The position numbers and the translations under genes were made by a program. Shown here one piece after another: positions 55,131 through 64,000 of a DNA stretch of 64,000 nucleotides; position 1 is the stretch's first letter; the number at the start of each line of letters is the position of its first letter. This DNA is from Pseudomonadales bacterium (lineage in GTDB: Bacteria; Pseudomonadota; Gammaproteobacteria; Pseudomonadales; Ketobacteraceae), in assembly GCA_002708905.1 (NCBI GenBank), contig PAPM01000012.1, forward strand, positions 39,638-103,637, given 5' to 3'. The notes under the pieces were generated by a model. It saw nothing but the letters and a program-made list of their open reading frames with translations. It had not been told where the DNA came from and ran no database searches.

Positions 55131-56275
55131 GCCGATACGATTTCAAGCATCAATTGGGCAATAGCCAGTCTCCGGTTACCCGCCGCATCAGCCTGATGCA
55201 GGCTATTCATCTGGATGCACCGCTGCTCGGGGGACTCCTGGTCCTGGTCTGCGTGGGATTGTTTGTGTTGTACAGTGCCAGTGGTCAAAGTGTGGATACC
55301 TTAATGCGACAACTGGTGCGGATTATTGCCGGTTTCGCCGCCATGATGCTGATGGCCTTTATCCCTCCCCGCACCTACAAACGCTGGACCCCATGGTTAT
55401 TCGGCATCGGCTTGATTCTACTGATTGGTGTATTGGTGACGGGAACCCACGCCAAAGGTGCTCAACGCTGGCTGGCTATCCCCGGCACCGGAGTGCGCTT
55501 CCAACCATCCGAGATCATGAAAGTAGTGGTACCCATGATGTTGGCCTGGTACCTGGCGGAACGCGCTCTACCTCCCGGTTGGAAACCGGTGTTGCTGGCC
55601 GCCATATTGATCATGGTTCCCACCCTGCTCATTGCCAAGCAACCGGATTTGGGCACGTCGCTCCTGATTGCCAGTTCCGGATTTCTGGTGTTGTTCCTCT
55701 CCGGCCTGAATTGGAAATACATCGCCGGACTGGCGGCCGCTGCGGTACCCGCCGGGGTGGGTGTCTGGATGGTAATGCACGACTACCAACGGCAACGGGT
55801 GCTGACTTTCCTCGATCCGGAACGGGACCCCTGGGGCGCGGGCTGGAACATCACCCAATCCAAAACCGCCATCGGTTCCGGTGGCTGGGAAGGCAAAGGC
55901 TGGCTCCATGGCACCCAGGCCCACCTGGACTTTCTGCCGGAAAGCTCAACGGATTTTATTATCGCCGTACTGGCAGAGGAGTTCGGCTTGCTGGGCATCT
56001 GCGCCCTGCTGCTGATCTATTTCGCTATTGTGGCCCGAGGCATGTACATCGCCATGAATGCTCAGGACACCTACTCCCGTTTATTGGCCGGCTCCCTGAC
56101 CCTGACCTTTTTTGTCTATGTGTTCGTAAACATTGGTATGGTCAGCGGCATTCTGCCGGTGGTCGGGGTTCCCCTGCCCATGGTGTCTTACGGCGGCACC
56201 TCCATCGTTACACTGATGTCCAGCTTCGGCATTTTGATGTCCATACACACCCATCGAAAACTGGTTTCCACTTAA
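55127..56275 (+). CDS. rodA: Rod shape-determining SEDS glycosyltransferase RodA
   Basis: A 382-residue SEDS-family peptidoglycan polymerase with about ten membrane helices that works with PBP2. Conserved segments include KGAQRWLAIPGTGVRFQPSE, KQPDLGTSLL, SGGWEGKGWLHGTQ and FLPESSTDFIIAVLAEEFG, the last containing the acidic region needed for activity. It starts within the mrdA stop and is followed 42 bp later by mltB, in the same direction. Confidence 0.97.
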   Translation: MSRYDFKHQLGNSQSPVTRRISLMQAIHLDAPLLGGLLVLVCVGLFVLYSASGQSVDTLMRQLVRIIAGFAAMMLMAFIPPRTYKRWTPWLFGIGLILLIGVLVTGTHAKGAQRWLAIPGTGVRFQPSEIMKVVVPMMLAWYLAERALPPGWKPVLLAAILIMVPTLLIAKQPDLGTSLLIASSGFLVLFLSGLNWKYIAGLAAAAVPAGVGVWMVMHDYQRQRVLTFLDPERDPWGAGWNITQSKTAIGSGGWEGKGWLHGTQAHLDFLPESSTDFIIAVLAEEFGLLGICALLLIYFAIVARGMYIAMNAQDTYSRLLAGSLTLTFFVYVFVNIGMVSGILPVVGVPLPMVSYGGTSIVTLMSSFGILMSIHTHRKLVST

Positions 56276-56316
56276 CTGGTTTTCACCCAAAGAGTATTTC
56301 CAATTCAGGTTGAATA

Positions 56317-57354
56317 ATGCAAAGAACAAAAAAGCTGACCCTGCTCCACTCTGCCGCATTTGGCCTGCTGGGCCTGTTGGCAACAACCACCCAAAGCAAT
56401 GAACAGGCTGACAGCTACCTCGACCACCCTAAAGCACAAGCCTTCATTGCCGAAGTCCAAGCCGAGCAGAACTACCCCAAGGAAAAGCTGGAAGCCCTGC
56501 TGGCCAGTGCGAGCAAACGCCAGTCCATACTGGATGCCATTTCCCGCCCTGCAGAAAAAACCAAAACCTGGGCAGAGTACCGCCCTATTTTCCTGACCCA
56601 GGATCGTATCGATAAAGGCCTGGAATTCTATCGCCAGCATGAAGACACGTTTAAACGTGCCGAGCAAAGTTTCGGTGTTTCCCGCTTCGTCATACTGGCA
56701 ATCATTGGCGTGGAAACCCGTTATGGCAAACACAAAGGCAGCTACCGGGTGGTGGATTCGTTGGCAACACTGGCCTTTGACTACCCACCCCGTAGTCCCT
56801 TTTTTCGGAGTGAACTAAAACATTTCCTGCAACTCGAACAAGAAGCCGGTATTGATTTGATGAGCGCCAAAGGGTCCTATGCCGGGGCCATGGGCTTTGG
56901 CCAGTTCATTTCCAGCAGCTATCGGCATTATGCTGTGGACTTTGACAATGATGGTCACCGGGACCTGATCAACAATCCGGTGGACGCCATCGGCAGCGTT
57001 GCCAACTATTTCAAGGAACACGGTTGGCAGCAGGGCAAACCGGTGGCCAGCCTGGCCCGTTTTCTGGGAGACGAAGAACAGCAGGCTCAATTGGATTCTG
57101 TGCTGAGCAAAGGCCCCAAGCCACAAAAACCACAATTGACTATAATGGAAATCAAGCAGGCCGGTTTGATCGCGGATGCGGATTACGATGATGAAGAAAA
57201 AGCAACAGCCATGGTATTCGAAGGCGCAGAAGGCACAGAATACTGGATTGGTTTACAGAATTTCTACGTCATTACCCGTTACAATCACAGTCCGTTATAC
57301 GCCATGGCCGTTTATCAACTGAGTGAAGAGCTGAAGAAACGATTGTCATCATGA
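56317..57354 (+). CDS. mltB: Lytic murein transglycosylase B
   Basis: A 345-residue exported glycosidase that cleaves peptidoglycan with formation of 1,6-anhydro-muropeptides. Signal peptide about 1-26; no lipobox Cys is seen, unlike E. coli MltB, so it may be soluble or weakly anchored. The catalytic Glu is Glu133 in IIGVETRYGKHKG, and YAGAMGFGQFISSSYRHYAVDFD is the family block. It overlaps rlpA by 4 bp. Confidence 0.95.
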   Translation: MQRTKKLTLLHSAAFGLLGLLATTTQSNEQADSYLDHPKAQAFIAEVQAEQNYPKEKLEALLASASKRQSILDAISRPAEKTKTWAEYRPIFLTQDRIDKGLEFYRQHEDTFKRAEQSFGVSRFVILAIIGVETRYGKHKGSYRVVDSLATLAFDYPPRSPFFRSELKHFLQLEQEAGIDLMSAKGSYAGAMGFGQFISSSYRHYAVDFDNDGHRDLINNPVDAIGSVANYFKEHGWQQGKPVASLARFLGDEEQQAQLDSVLSKGPKPQKPQLTIMEIKQAGLIADADYDDEEKATAMVFEGAEGTEYWIGLQNFYVITRYNHSPLYAMAVYQLSEELKKRLSS

Positions 57355-58196
57355 AGTCATTAGTCCGCCTACTGCCAACTTTAACCCTGATTTCCCTATT
57401 GGCAGCGTGCTCCGCACACAAACCTTATACTGCAGGTCCGTTCGAGGAAAAGGACAGTGCACCCCATGGTGTGCTGGATTGGCACAATATCCCGGACGCT
57501 GAACCCAAATGGGAACCCCGTGCCCGCTATGGCAATCATTCGCCCTATGAAGTTTTCGGTAAAACTTACTATGTGATGAAAACCGCTGAAGGCTATCGGG
57601 AGACCGGCATGGGCAGCTGGTACGGCAAAAAGTTTTCCGGTCGCCCCACTTCCAGCCAGGAACCCTATGACCCCTACGCCATGACAGCGGCTCACAAGTC
57701 TCTGCCCATTCCCAGTTACGTTCGGGTCACCAACCTGGAAAACAACAAACAGATTATTGTGCGGGTCAACGACCGCGGCCCCTTCCATGAAGGACGCATT
57801 ATTGATTTGTCCTATGCAGCCGCCCACAAGATCGGCTACGCCAACAAAGGCACTGCCCGGGTCCGGGTGGAAGCCATTACGGTCGCGCAAAACGGATCGC
57901 CACAACCACCTGCCGCCACCCAACCTGCAAGCGCTTCCCCCCAGCCCTATCAGAACCCGGCTGAAAATTATTACATCCAGGTAGGTGCCTACAAAGACCT
58001 GGGCACGGCCAAATCCATGCAGCAGCAACTCATCGCCGTCACCAATGCACCAGTGGGTATACATTCCTCTCCGGAACGGGGCAGCAGTGGCGTTCACCGG
58101 GTGCGTATCGGGCCGTTTACCACCGAACAGGCGGCACTCCTGGTACAGAACCAACTGCAGGGCACGGTGTCAGACCCCTTATTGATCAGGCGTTAA
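57351..58196 (+). CDS. rlpA: Septal ring lytic transglycosylase RlpA with SPOR domain
   Basis: A 281-residue outer-membrane lipoprotein (LLAAC, Cys20). The RlpA double-psi barrel (about 80-175) has GMGSWYGKKFSGRPTSS, a later catalytic Asp in VRVNDRGPFHEGRIIDLS and its conserved His-Pro pattern. A Pro/Gln/Ala linker leads to a C-terminal SPOR domain (about 203-278, YYIQVGAYKDLGTAKSMQ) that targets denuded septal glycans. It starts inside the mltB stop. Confidence 0.95.
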   Translation: MKSLVRLLPTLTLISLLAACSAHKPYTAGPFEEKDSAPHGVLDWHNIPDAEPKWEPRARYGNHSPYEVFGKTYYVMKTAEGYRETGMGSWYGKKFSGRPTSSQEPYDPYAMTAAHKSLPIPSYVRVTNLENNKQIIVRVNDRGPFHEGRIIDLSYAAAHKIGYANKGTARVRVEAITVAQNGSPQPPAATQPASASPQPYQNPAENYYIQVGAYKDLGTAKSMQQQLIAVTNAPVGIHSSPERGSSGVHRVRIGPFTTEQAALLVQNQLQGTVSDPLLIRR

Positions 58197-58296
58197 CGTT
58201 TTGGGTGTGTTACCATCGCTGCAGCCTGAATTTTGGAATTTCCAGACCAACCATTCTGTGTAAACAGACCAATTTGAACAAGAAACAATCGTAGCT

Positions 58297-59475
58297 ATGA
58301 CTTCAACGAATCGACGTTTCCACGGCTTAAACGCCCTGATCGCCACTGTATTTTTTGTAACGGGCCTGCTGACCTTACCCGCCTGGGCCGCGCCCATGAT
58401 CCCCGCCCCACCAACGCTGGCGGCGAAATCCTGGTTACTGCTGGATGCCAAAACCGGCTACATTATTACCGAGTACAATGCCGACCAGCGCCTTCCACCC
58501 GCCAGTCTGACCAAAATGATGACCACCTATATTGCCTCGGAGCAACTGGCCACGGGCAACATAGGTTATGACGACATGGTTCGGGTGAGCGAAAAAGCCT
58601 GGCGCAAAGGTGGCTCCAAAATGTATATCCGTGAGGGTACCGAGGTAAAACTCGAAGACCTGCTGCGGGGTGTGATCATCCAGTCCGGTAACGATGCCAG
58701 TATCGCCCTGGCGGAGTACATCGCCGGTAGCGAGGATGCGTTTGCCGATCTGATGAATCAGACGGCATTCAGCCTGGGCATGACCAACTCGCACTTTATG
58801 AACGCCACCGGTTGGCCCGCCGACAATCACTACACCACCGCCCGGGATCTGTCCCTGCTGGCGCGGGCCACCATCAATGATCATCCGGAAGATTATTCCA
58901 TCTATTCGGAAAAGGAATTCACCTTCAACAACATCCGCCAACCCAACCGCAATACGTTACTGTGGCAGGATGACGCAGTTGACGGCATCAAGACCGGTCA
59001 CACCGAGGAGGCCGGTTACTGCCTGGTAGCCTCGGCCCAGAAAGATGATATGCGTCTGATTTCGGTGGTGATGGGCACCCGTTCCGAGAAAGAGCGGGCC
59101 GCTGAGAGCCAGAAGCTGATTACCTATGGCTTTCGCTTTTATGAGACCGTGGAAAAGTATTCCGCCAAGAAAGAATTGATTGAGCCTGAGATCTGGAAGG
59201 GAGACAACAACCAGATCAAGCTGGGCACCGAGGAGGACATCTGGCTGACCGTACCCCGGGGTACTGCGGACGAGATCCAGACTGATCTGGAGTTCCCGGA
59301 ATTGTTGATGGCCCCGATTACGGAAGGGGAAAAAGTGGGCACCATCCGCCTGACCCTTAATGGCGACACCATTGCCACCAAACCCCTGATCGCCCTGGAA
59401 AGTGTCGACGAAGGCGGCCTTTTCAAGCGCCTGTGGCATTGGCTGCTGCTGATGATCAAAGGCCTGTTCAATTAA
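58297..59475 (+). CDS. dacA: D-alanyl-D-alanine carboxypeptidase (PBP5/6 type)
   Basis: A 392-residue low-molecular-weight PBP that trims the terminal D-Ala of pentapeptides. Signal peptide about 1-31; serine hydrolase motifs Ser70-x-x-Lys73 (SLTKMM), SGN 130-132 and KTG 232-234 are in place. The C-terminal beta-sandwich (about 285-365) ends in a short amphipathic helix (LFKRLWHWLLLMIKGLF) that tethers it to the inner-membrane surface. It follows rlpA by 100 bp and precedes ybeD and lipB, as in many relatives. Confidence 0.95.
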   Translation: MTSTNRRFHGLNALIATVFFVTGLLTLPAWAAPMIPAPPTLAAKSWLLLDAKTGYIITEYNADQRLPPASLTKMMTTYIASEQLATGNIGYDDMVRVSEKAWRKGGSKMYIREGTEVKLEDLLRGVIIQSGNDASIALAEYIAGSEDAFADLMNQTAFSLGMTNSHFMNATGWPADNHYTTARDLSLLARATINDHPEDYSIYSEKEFTFNNIRQPNRNTLLWQDDAVDGIKTGHTEEAGYCLVASAQKDDMRLISVVMGTRSEKERAAESQKLITYGFRFYETVEKYSAKKELIEPEIWKGDNNQIKLGTEEDIWLTVPRGTADEIQTDLEFPELLMAPITEGEKVGTIRLTLNGDTIATKPLIALESVDEGGLFKRLWHWLLLMIKGLFN

Positions 59476-59483
59476 CTATTCGC

Positions 59484-59506
59484 GGAGCCTGTTGCACGCA
59501 GGCTCC
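59484..59506 (+). terminator. Hairpin after dacA
   Basis: GGAGCCTG (59484-59491) pairs with CAGGCTCC (59499-59506) over a 7-nt loop, without a clear T-tract. The rest of the 188-bp gap holds no gene. Confidence 0.45.
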
Positions 59507-59663
59507 AGACCAACCGCTTACAGCCTAGTTTAATTAGCCAGCCTCTGCCCCCATATCCAGACAAAGCGTTAACGGTGCGGCTCTCAGGATAGCCTGCAGA
59601 ACCGCACTGACATACAATACAGCTTTGTCCGGCCCCGGCCACCAAGCAGTCAAGGTAAAGAAA

Positions 59664-59930
59664 ATGGGAATTCAGGAACACCTGTGGGAATTTCCCTGTG
59701 TTCACAAATTGAAAATCATGGGCTTAACCAGCCACCCCATGGTGGATATCGTCACCGAGATCATCGGCAAGCATGCCCCGGATTTCGATCGTGACAGCAT
59801 CACCTGTAAAGCAAGCGGCAGCGGCAAGTATACTTCCGTCACTGTGGCAGTCCGCTTTACCCACAAAGAACAGGTGGAAGCCGTATTTCTGGAATTGCAT
59901 GAGCGCGAAGAAGTGGCCATGACCCTCTGA
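59664..59930 (+). CDS. ybeD: DUF493 family protein YbeD
   Basis: An 88-residue cytoplasmic protein of the YbeD/DUF493 family, with an ACT-like alpha/beta fold in E. coli. Conserved LWEFPCVHKLKIMGL at the start and the late SGSGKYTSVTVAVRF are seen. Start 59664 has AAGG 8 nt upstream; an earlier in-frame start at 59625 lies in unconserved sequence. It sits between dacA and lipB, the standard position; biochemical role is not established. Confidence 0.92.
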   Translation: MGIQEHLWEFPCVHKLKIMGLTSHPMVDIVTEIIGKHAPDFDRDSITCKASGSGKYTSVTVAVRFTHKEQVEAVFLELHEREEVAMTL

Positions 59931-59944
59931 CACGCCACTGAATC

Positions 59945-60607
59945 ATGACTGAATTAACAGACGCAATCATCTTCCGGGACCTGGGGCAGGTGGACTACAC
60001 CACCACCTGGCAGGCCATGAAAGACTTCACCGAAACCCGCGATGAGCAGACACAGGATGAAATCTGGCTGTTGCAGCACCCCCGCGTATTTACCCAGGGT
60101 CAGGCGGGCAAAGCCGAGCATGTGCTGGCTCCGGGGGACATCCCCGTCATCCAGGTGGATCGGGGTGGTCAGGTGACCTATCATGGCCCCGGCCAACTGG
60201 TGGGCTATCTGATGATTGATATCAAGCGCAAAAAGATGGGGGCGCGGGATCTGGTGACCCGCATCGAAAACGCCATCGTCGACACGCTTGCAGAGTTGGA
60301 TATCGAATCCGCTCCGCGCCCTGATGCCCCCGGTGTTTACACCGATGGCAAAAAGATCGCCTCCCTGGGCTTACGCATTCGTAAGGGCCGCTCGTTCCAC
60401 GGACTGGCCCTGAATATCGATATGGATCTGGAGCCGTTTCTGCGCATTAACCCCTGTGGTTATCAGGGTATGCAGATGACCCAGGTGCGGGAATACCGGG
60501 AAAAGCCGGATATCAGACACATCAGCTCACGATTGGCCCACCATTTACAGCAGCAGCTGGGATATACTAGCTGCCATCATTCAACAGGATTCGAAAGCGC
60601 AGTATGA
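59945..60607 (+). CDS. lipB: Octanoyl-[ACP]:protein N-octanoyltransferase LipB
   Basis: A 220-residue enzyme that moves octanoate from ACP to the lipoyl domains of 2-oxoacid dehydrogenases and GcvH. Conserved [17 protein letters not shown], the active-site Lys in [13 protein letters not shown] and the catalytic Cys in [14 protein letters not shown] are present. It is 14 bp after ybeD and overlaps lipA by 4 bp. Confidence 0.97.
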   Translation: MTELTDAIIFRDLGQVDYTTTWQAMKDFTETRDEQTQDEIWLLQHPRVFTQGQAGKAEHVLAPGDIPVIQVDRGGQVTYHGPGQLVGYLMIDIKRKKMGARDLVTRIENAIVDTLAELDIESAPRPDAPGVYTDGKKIASLGLRIRKGRSFHGLALNIDMDLEPFLRINPCGYQGMQMTQVREYREKPDIRHISSRLAHHLQQQLGYTSCHHSTGFESAV

Positions 60608-61626
60608 GCCAGCAAACACCTGACCAGGACAATAACTCCGGGGCCCGCAAAAAGGTCGTTCAAGGCGAGAAGCTCCGCGGTGCCGAGAAAGTAGCCCGTA
60701 TTCCGGTCAAAGTTATCCCCACCACCGAATTGCCCCGTAAACCGGACTGGATTCGGGTGCGGGTGCCTGCCAGCGGTGAAGTCCAGCGCATCAAAAGCCT
60801 GTTGCGTAAGCAAAAGTTGTATACGGTGTGCGAAGAAGCCTCCTGCCCCAACCTACCGGAATGCTTTGGTGGGGGCACCGCCACGTTCATGATCATGGGA
60901 GACATCTGCACCCGCCGCTGCCCCTTCTGTGATGTGGCCCACGGTCGCCCCAACCCGCTGGATCCGGATGAGCCGGCCAACCTGGCGGAATCCGTGGAAT
61001 CCCTCAATCTCAAATACGTCGTGGTCACCTCGGTGGACCGGGATGATCTGCGCGACGGCGGCGCCGGCCATTTCGGCGAGTGTATCCGCGCCATCCGTGA
61101 ACGTTCTCCCAACACCCAAATTGAAGTCCTGGTACCGGATTTCCGCGGCCGCATGGACATCGCTCTGGACCTGCTGGCGGCAGATCCACCGGATGTGTTC
61201 AACCACAACCTGGAAAACGTGCCCCGCTTGTACAAGGCCATCCGCCCGGGTTCCGACTATCAATGGTCACTGGATCTGCTCAAGCGCTACAAAGAGCGCA
61301 TGCCCAATGTGGCCACCAAGTCCGGCCTGATGGTGGGACTGGGCGAAACCAACGAAGAAGTCATGCAGGTGATGCGTGACCTGAGGGCTCACAACGTGGA
61401 TATGGTCACCATTGGCCAGTACCTGCAACCCAGCAAGCAGCATGCCCCGGTAGACCGTTTCGTGCACCCGGATGAATTTGAAGAATTCCGTGTGTTCGGC
61501 GAGGAGCTGGGGTTTGTGAACGTCGCCAGCGGCCCCCTGGTTCGCTCCTCTTATCACGCCGACCTGCAGCACAAAGGGGAAGACGTTAACGCTGTGCATA
61601 AAGCCAGCCTGAAACCGTCATCCTGA
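60604..61626 (+). CDS. lipA: Lipoyl synthase
   Basis: Radical SAM enzyme (340 aa) that inserts two sulfurs into the octanoyl chain delivered by LipB. Both clusters are represented: the auxiliary [13 protein letters not shown] (three cysteines) and the radical-[16 protein letters not shown] (CxxxCxxC). The C-terminal [13 protein letters not shown] contains the Ser that ligates the auxiliary cluster. Length is standard. Coupled to lipB. Confidence 0.97.
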   Translation: MSQQTPDQDNNSGARKKVVQGEKLRGAEKVARIPVKVIPTTELPRKPDWIRVRVPASGEVQRIKSLLRKQKLYTVCEEASCPNLPECFGGGTATFMIMGDICTRRCPFCDVAHGRPNPLDPDEPANLAESVESLNLKYVVVTSVDRDDLRDGGAGHFGECIRAIRERSPNTQIEVLVPDFRGRMDIALDLLAADPPDVFNHNLENVPRLYKAIRPGSDYQWSLDLLKRYKERMPNVATKSGLMVGLGETNEEVMQVMRDLRAHNVDMVTIGQYLQPSKQHAPVDRFVHPDEFEEFRVFGEELGFVNVASGPLVRSSYHADLQHKGEDVNAVHKASLKPSS

Positions 61627-61627
61627 T

Positions 61628-62983
61628 ATGGACGCCACGTTCGAACCCCTGGTTCGCTGGCTGGGGGAACATCAGGACTGGATACTGATCTCCATCGCCC
61701 TGATCTCTTTTCTGGAGTCCCTGGCCATTGTCGGCATTGTGGTGCCCGGGGTGGCCTTGCTGTTTGCAGCCGGTACCGCCGCCGGAAGCACCGGCCTGGA
61801 TCCGGTCTGGGTGCTGTTCGCCGCCTTTTGTGGTGCCGTTGCCGGGGACGGCCTCAGCTTCCTGCTGGGTTATCGCTACCATGGGAAAATCCGGCAAATC
61901 CCTCCGTTCAGAACCCGCCCCGAATGGATCGAAAAGGGTGAGCGGTTTTTTCGGAAATACGGCTTGATGGGGATTGTCATCGGCCGCTTTGTGGGGCCTA
62001 TCCGTCCCGTGATGCCGTTGGTGGCCGGGTTTATGCAAATGAAGCCGGCCTCCTTTATCACCGTCAACATGCTCAGCGCCATCGCCTGGGCACCTTTCTA
62101 CTTAATGCCCGGTTACCTGGTGGGGGCGAGCCTGGAAGCTGAAGGCGCCCTGTCCGGCCGTCACCTGTTGTTCCTGGCCGGCATGGTCATCAGCGGCTGG
62201 CTGCTGGCGCAACTGCTCTGGTGGTGCCACGACCACATTCGCCAACGCCGCAACAAACTGATGTTGGCTCTGGTGGCCGGTAGCGCCTGCCTGGCCCTGT
62301 TCATCACAGTATCCCAGATCATGCAGCTGGACAGCATCATAGCACTCAACCAACGTTTCGGCCTGTGGGCGCTAAGCCTGCGTCACAGTTGGCTGGACGA
62401 TTTCTTCATCGGCCTGACCCAGCTGGGTTACCGGGAACCCATGACCCTGTGGGGGGTGATGGTTACCGTTGCATTGCTGCTGCAGCGCAACCTTTACGGC
62501 GCCGGTTTATGGGTCGGCACACTGCTGCTGGGGCAGACACTGCTGTATGGGCTGAAGCACCTGTTTGCCTGGCAACGACCGGCGCTGATCGCCATGCCGC
62601 CGGATTCCTATGCCTACCCCAGCGGACACACCACCATGAGCCTGATCTTTCTCGGGACGCTGGCGATACTGTGCCTGCCCGGGGTCAGCGGCAACCGGCA
62701 AAAAGCCATCTTAAGCGGGCTTTGCATACTGATTACAACGGTGGCCGGTTCACGACTTTACCTGACCGTCCACTGGCCTACCGACATCCTCGGTGGACTG
62801 CTGTTGGGCGGTATGGTGCTGGCACTGCTCTATACCGTTGTGTTGAAGTATCCTTTCCGTACCATAAGCCCACTCCCGGTGGTGCTGGCGTCCGTGGCAG
62901 CCTGGCTGATCAGCCTTCTGGTGTGGGTCATTCCTCACTATAGCGACATTCTGAACCGCTACCTGCCGATAATCCTGGTCTGA
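61628..62983 (+). CDS. DedA-PAP2 phosphatase membrane fusion protein
   Basis: A 451-residue integral membrane protein. The N-terminal part (about 1-190) is a DedA/VTT domain (EHQDWILISIALISFLESLA near the start and GRFVGPIRPVMPLVAGFMQM), a family linked to lipid-carrier flipping. The C-terminal part (about 230-430) is a PAP2 phosphatase with all three motifs: KHLFAWQRP, PSGHTTMS and SRLYLTVHWPTD. A combined role in undecaprenyl-phosphate or phospholipid metabolism is likely. It begins 1 bp after lipA and its stop overlaps the next ATG (TGATG). Confidence 0.9.
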   Translation: MDATFEPLVRWLGEHQDWILISIALISFLESLAIVGIVVPGVALLFAAGTAAGSTGLDPVWVLFAAFCGAVAGDGLSFLLGYRYHGKIRQIPPFRTRPEWIEKGERFFRKYGLMGIVIGRFVGPIRPVMPLVAGFMQMKPASFITVNMLSAIAWAPFYLMPGYLVGASLEAEGALSGRHLLFLAGMVISGWLLAQLLWWCHDHIRQRRNKLMLALVAGSACLALFITVSQIMQLDSIIALNQRFGLWALSLRHSWLDDFFIGLTQLGYREPMTLWGVMVTVALLLQRNLYGAGLWVGTLLLGQTLLYGLKHLFAWQRPALIAMPPDSYAYPSGHTTMSLIFLGTLAILCLPGVSGNRQKAILSGLCILITTVAGSRLYLTVHWPTDILGGLLLGGMVLALLYTVVLKYPFRTISPLPVVLASVAAWLISLLVWVIPHYSDILNRYLPIILV

Positions 62984-63831
62984 TGGAAGACAAACGCAAA
63001 GGGCTGCTGTTTCTGCACAGTGCCATCCTCATATTCGGTGGCACCGGGCTGTTCGCCAAACTGATTTCCTTACCCGCCACGGACATTACCGTCTGGCGCA
63101 GTTTTATCGCGGTCACGGTGCTGCTGATTTTACTGCTGGCTCGAAAACGCCCCCTGGCCCTGCAGCAGCGCAAAGACGGCCTGATCATGGCCATTGGTGG
63201 AATGTTGCTGGGATTACATTGGGCCACTTATTTCCAATCCATGCAGGTGGCCGGCATCGCGGTGGGCATGGTCGCCATGTACACCTATCCCATCATCATT
63301 GTATTTCTGGAACCCCTGTTCAAAGGCCATAAGCCCCATGTCTCCGACGTGCTCTGTGCGGGCGTGATGCTGCTGGGTATCATCCTGTTGGTACCGGAGT
63401 TCGACCTGGCCAACAACATCACCCAGGGTGTCTGTTGGGGCGTGTTGTCTGCCGCGTTATTTGCCCTGCGTAATGTGATTCAGGGGCATTACCTGAAAGG
63501 CTACAGCGGCGAAACCAGCATTCTCTATCAAGGCATGCTCGCCGGAGCCGTGGTGATACCCTTTATGACCACCAACCCCCTCGCCGTGGATTCCGAAAAT
63601 CTGATTAAGCTGTTACTACTGGGCGCGCTGTTTACCGCACTGCCCCACAGCTTCTTCGCCAACAGCCTGCGTTACCTGAAAGCCAAGACCGTGGGCCTGA
63701 TCGGCTGCTTACAACCGGTGTACGGTACCATTCTGGCGTTCCTGTTGCTGTCGGAGGAACCCAGCCTGATGACCCTCTTGGGAGGCGCGATCATCATCAG
63801 TACGGCTGCGTTCGAAACCTATCGCTCCTGA
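62983..63831 (+). CDS. DMT-family transporter with two EamA domains
   Basis: A 282-residue inner-membrane protein with about ten hydrophobic helices arranged as two EamA repeats (about 8-140 and 150-280). LPATDITVWRSFIAVTVLL and LKAKTVGLIGCLQPVYGTILAFLLLSEEP-type ends are family features. The substrate (metabolite efflux or uptake) cannot be told from sequence. Translationally coupled to the DedA-PAP2 gene by a 1-bp ATG/TGA overlap. Confidence 0.88.
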   Translation: MEDKRKGLLFLHSAILIFGGTGLFAKLISLPATDITVWRSFIAVTVLLILLLARKRPLALQQRKDGLIMAIGGMLLGLHWATYFQSMQVAGIAVGMVAMYTYPIIIVFLEPLFKGHKPHVSDVLCAGVMLLGIILLVPEFDLANNITQGVCWGVLSAALFALRNVIQGHYLKGYSGETSILYQGMLAGAVVIPFMTTNPLAVDSENLIKLLLLGALFTALPHSFFANSLRYLKAKTVGLIGCLQPVYGTILAFLLLSEEPSLMTLLGGAIIISTAAFETYRS

Positions 63832-64000
63832 TGTCTTGTGTTTGTAACAGTTTGTATATATGATGCGCCCACTCCCTCGGATCAGCCATACCAAGACTAT
63901 CCCCTGAATCCGTGAGACCGGCCCCCGGAAGCACTTCTAACCCACTGACCTGCATGGCAATATAGCCATTATCGCCATTCACCCAGACAGTGCCATGCCC
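63797..64000 (-). CDS. Possible leftward gene, C-terminal fragment cut by window edge
   Basis: A minus-strand frame is open from the window edge to a stop at 63797, 68 codons. It overlaps the end of the transporter gene by 35 bp in a convergent arrangement. The visible protein (GHGTVWVNGDNGYIAMQVSG near its upstream end, REWAHHIYKLLQ later) looks plausible in composition but I recognise no family. If not real, the 169 bp after the transporter gene hold nothing else identifiable. Confidence 0.4.
   Translation of the reverse strand, partial: GHGTVWVNGDNGYIAMQVSGLEVLPGAGLTDSGDSLGMADPREWAHHIYKLLQTQDIRSDRFRTQPY

Overview
The window is a continuous, gene-dense stretch of a gammaproteobacterial chromosome. 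The evidence is the gene content and order: nadD-rsfS-rlmH-mrdA-rodA-mltB-rlpA-dacA-ybeD-lipB-lipA is a classic gammaproteobacterial block, napEFDABC is the pseudomonad-type order, and a DUF3450/ExbB/ExbB/ExbD/TonB/TPR cluster is present. An aerobic or facultatively nitrate-respiring marine-type member of the Pseudomonadales/Oceanospirillales (Marinobacter, Alcanivorax or Ketobacter-like) fits best, but I cannot name a genus from the sequence alone. I see no rRNA, tRNA, insertion sequence, prophage or CRISPR array.

Layout. 1-5150: the end of hemL, then a periplasmic nitrate reductase operon (napEFDABC) behind a perfect FNR/Anr box. 5.3-10.9 kb: a secreted protein of unknown function, then a leftward four-gene unit with two lipase-chaperone-like membrane proteins, an apolipoprotein N-acyltransferase-like enzyme, and a Ser/Thr kinase whose periplasmic end is a LecA (PA-IL)-like domain. 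11.2-21.3 kb: deaD, a B-repeat/hydrolase-like lipoprotein, a TPR lipoprotein, mrcB, a PfkB-family (adenosine) kinase, a cNMP-binding protein and an acyltransferase. 21.3-26.3 kb: a TonB2/TtpC-type energy-transducing cluster. 26.5-30.6 kb: an SDR protein, hmuVU, a Fur-controlled intergenic region holding a candidate iron-responsive sRNA, a Rieske protein and a methyltransferase. 30.9-34.3 kb: the nitrate ABC importer nrtABD with a strong terminator.

34.3-48.8 kb is the most unusual part. It is an envelope redox region with an FMN-binding protein next to a LolB-MpaB/rubber-oxygenase fusion lipoprotein, a leftward trio (c-type cytochrome, LamG dihaem lipoprotein, Tat-exported DUF1501 protein), and a divergent rightward set (HzsA-related dihaem lipoprotein, SH3-beta-barrel protein, outer-membrane beta-barrel, TlpA-like thioredoxin, DUF4266, DUF3570). 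No substrate can be assigned.

48.9-64 kb: an HD-GYP response regulator behind a leader rich in GGA motifs (possible RsmA/CsrA control), then proA, nadD, rsfS, rlmH, the elongasome genes mrdA/rodA, mltB, rlpA, dacA, ybeD, lipB/lipA, a DedA-PAP2 fusion, a DMT transporter and the edge of an unidentified leftward reading frame.

Best candidates for undescribed biology: (1) the Fur-box-driven ~155-nt structured RNA with a UUCG-capped terminator at about 29.14-29.29 kb; (2) the LolB-MpaB fusion with its FMN-binding partner; (3) the divergent multihaem envelope cluster; (4) the kinase/LecA-like/lipase-chaperone-like/Lnt-like operon.
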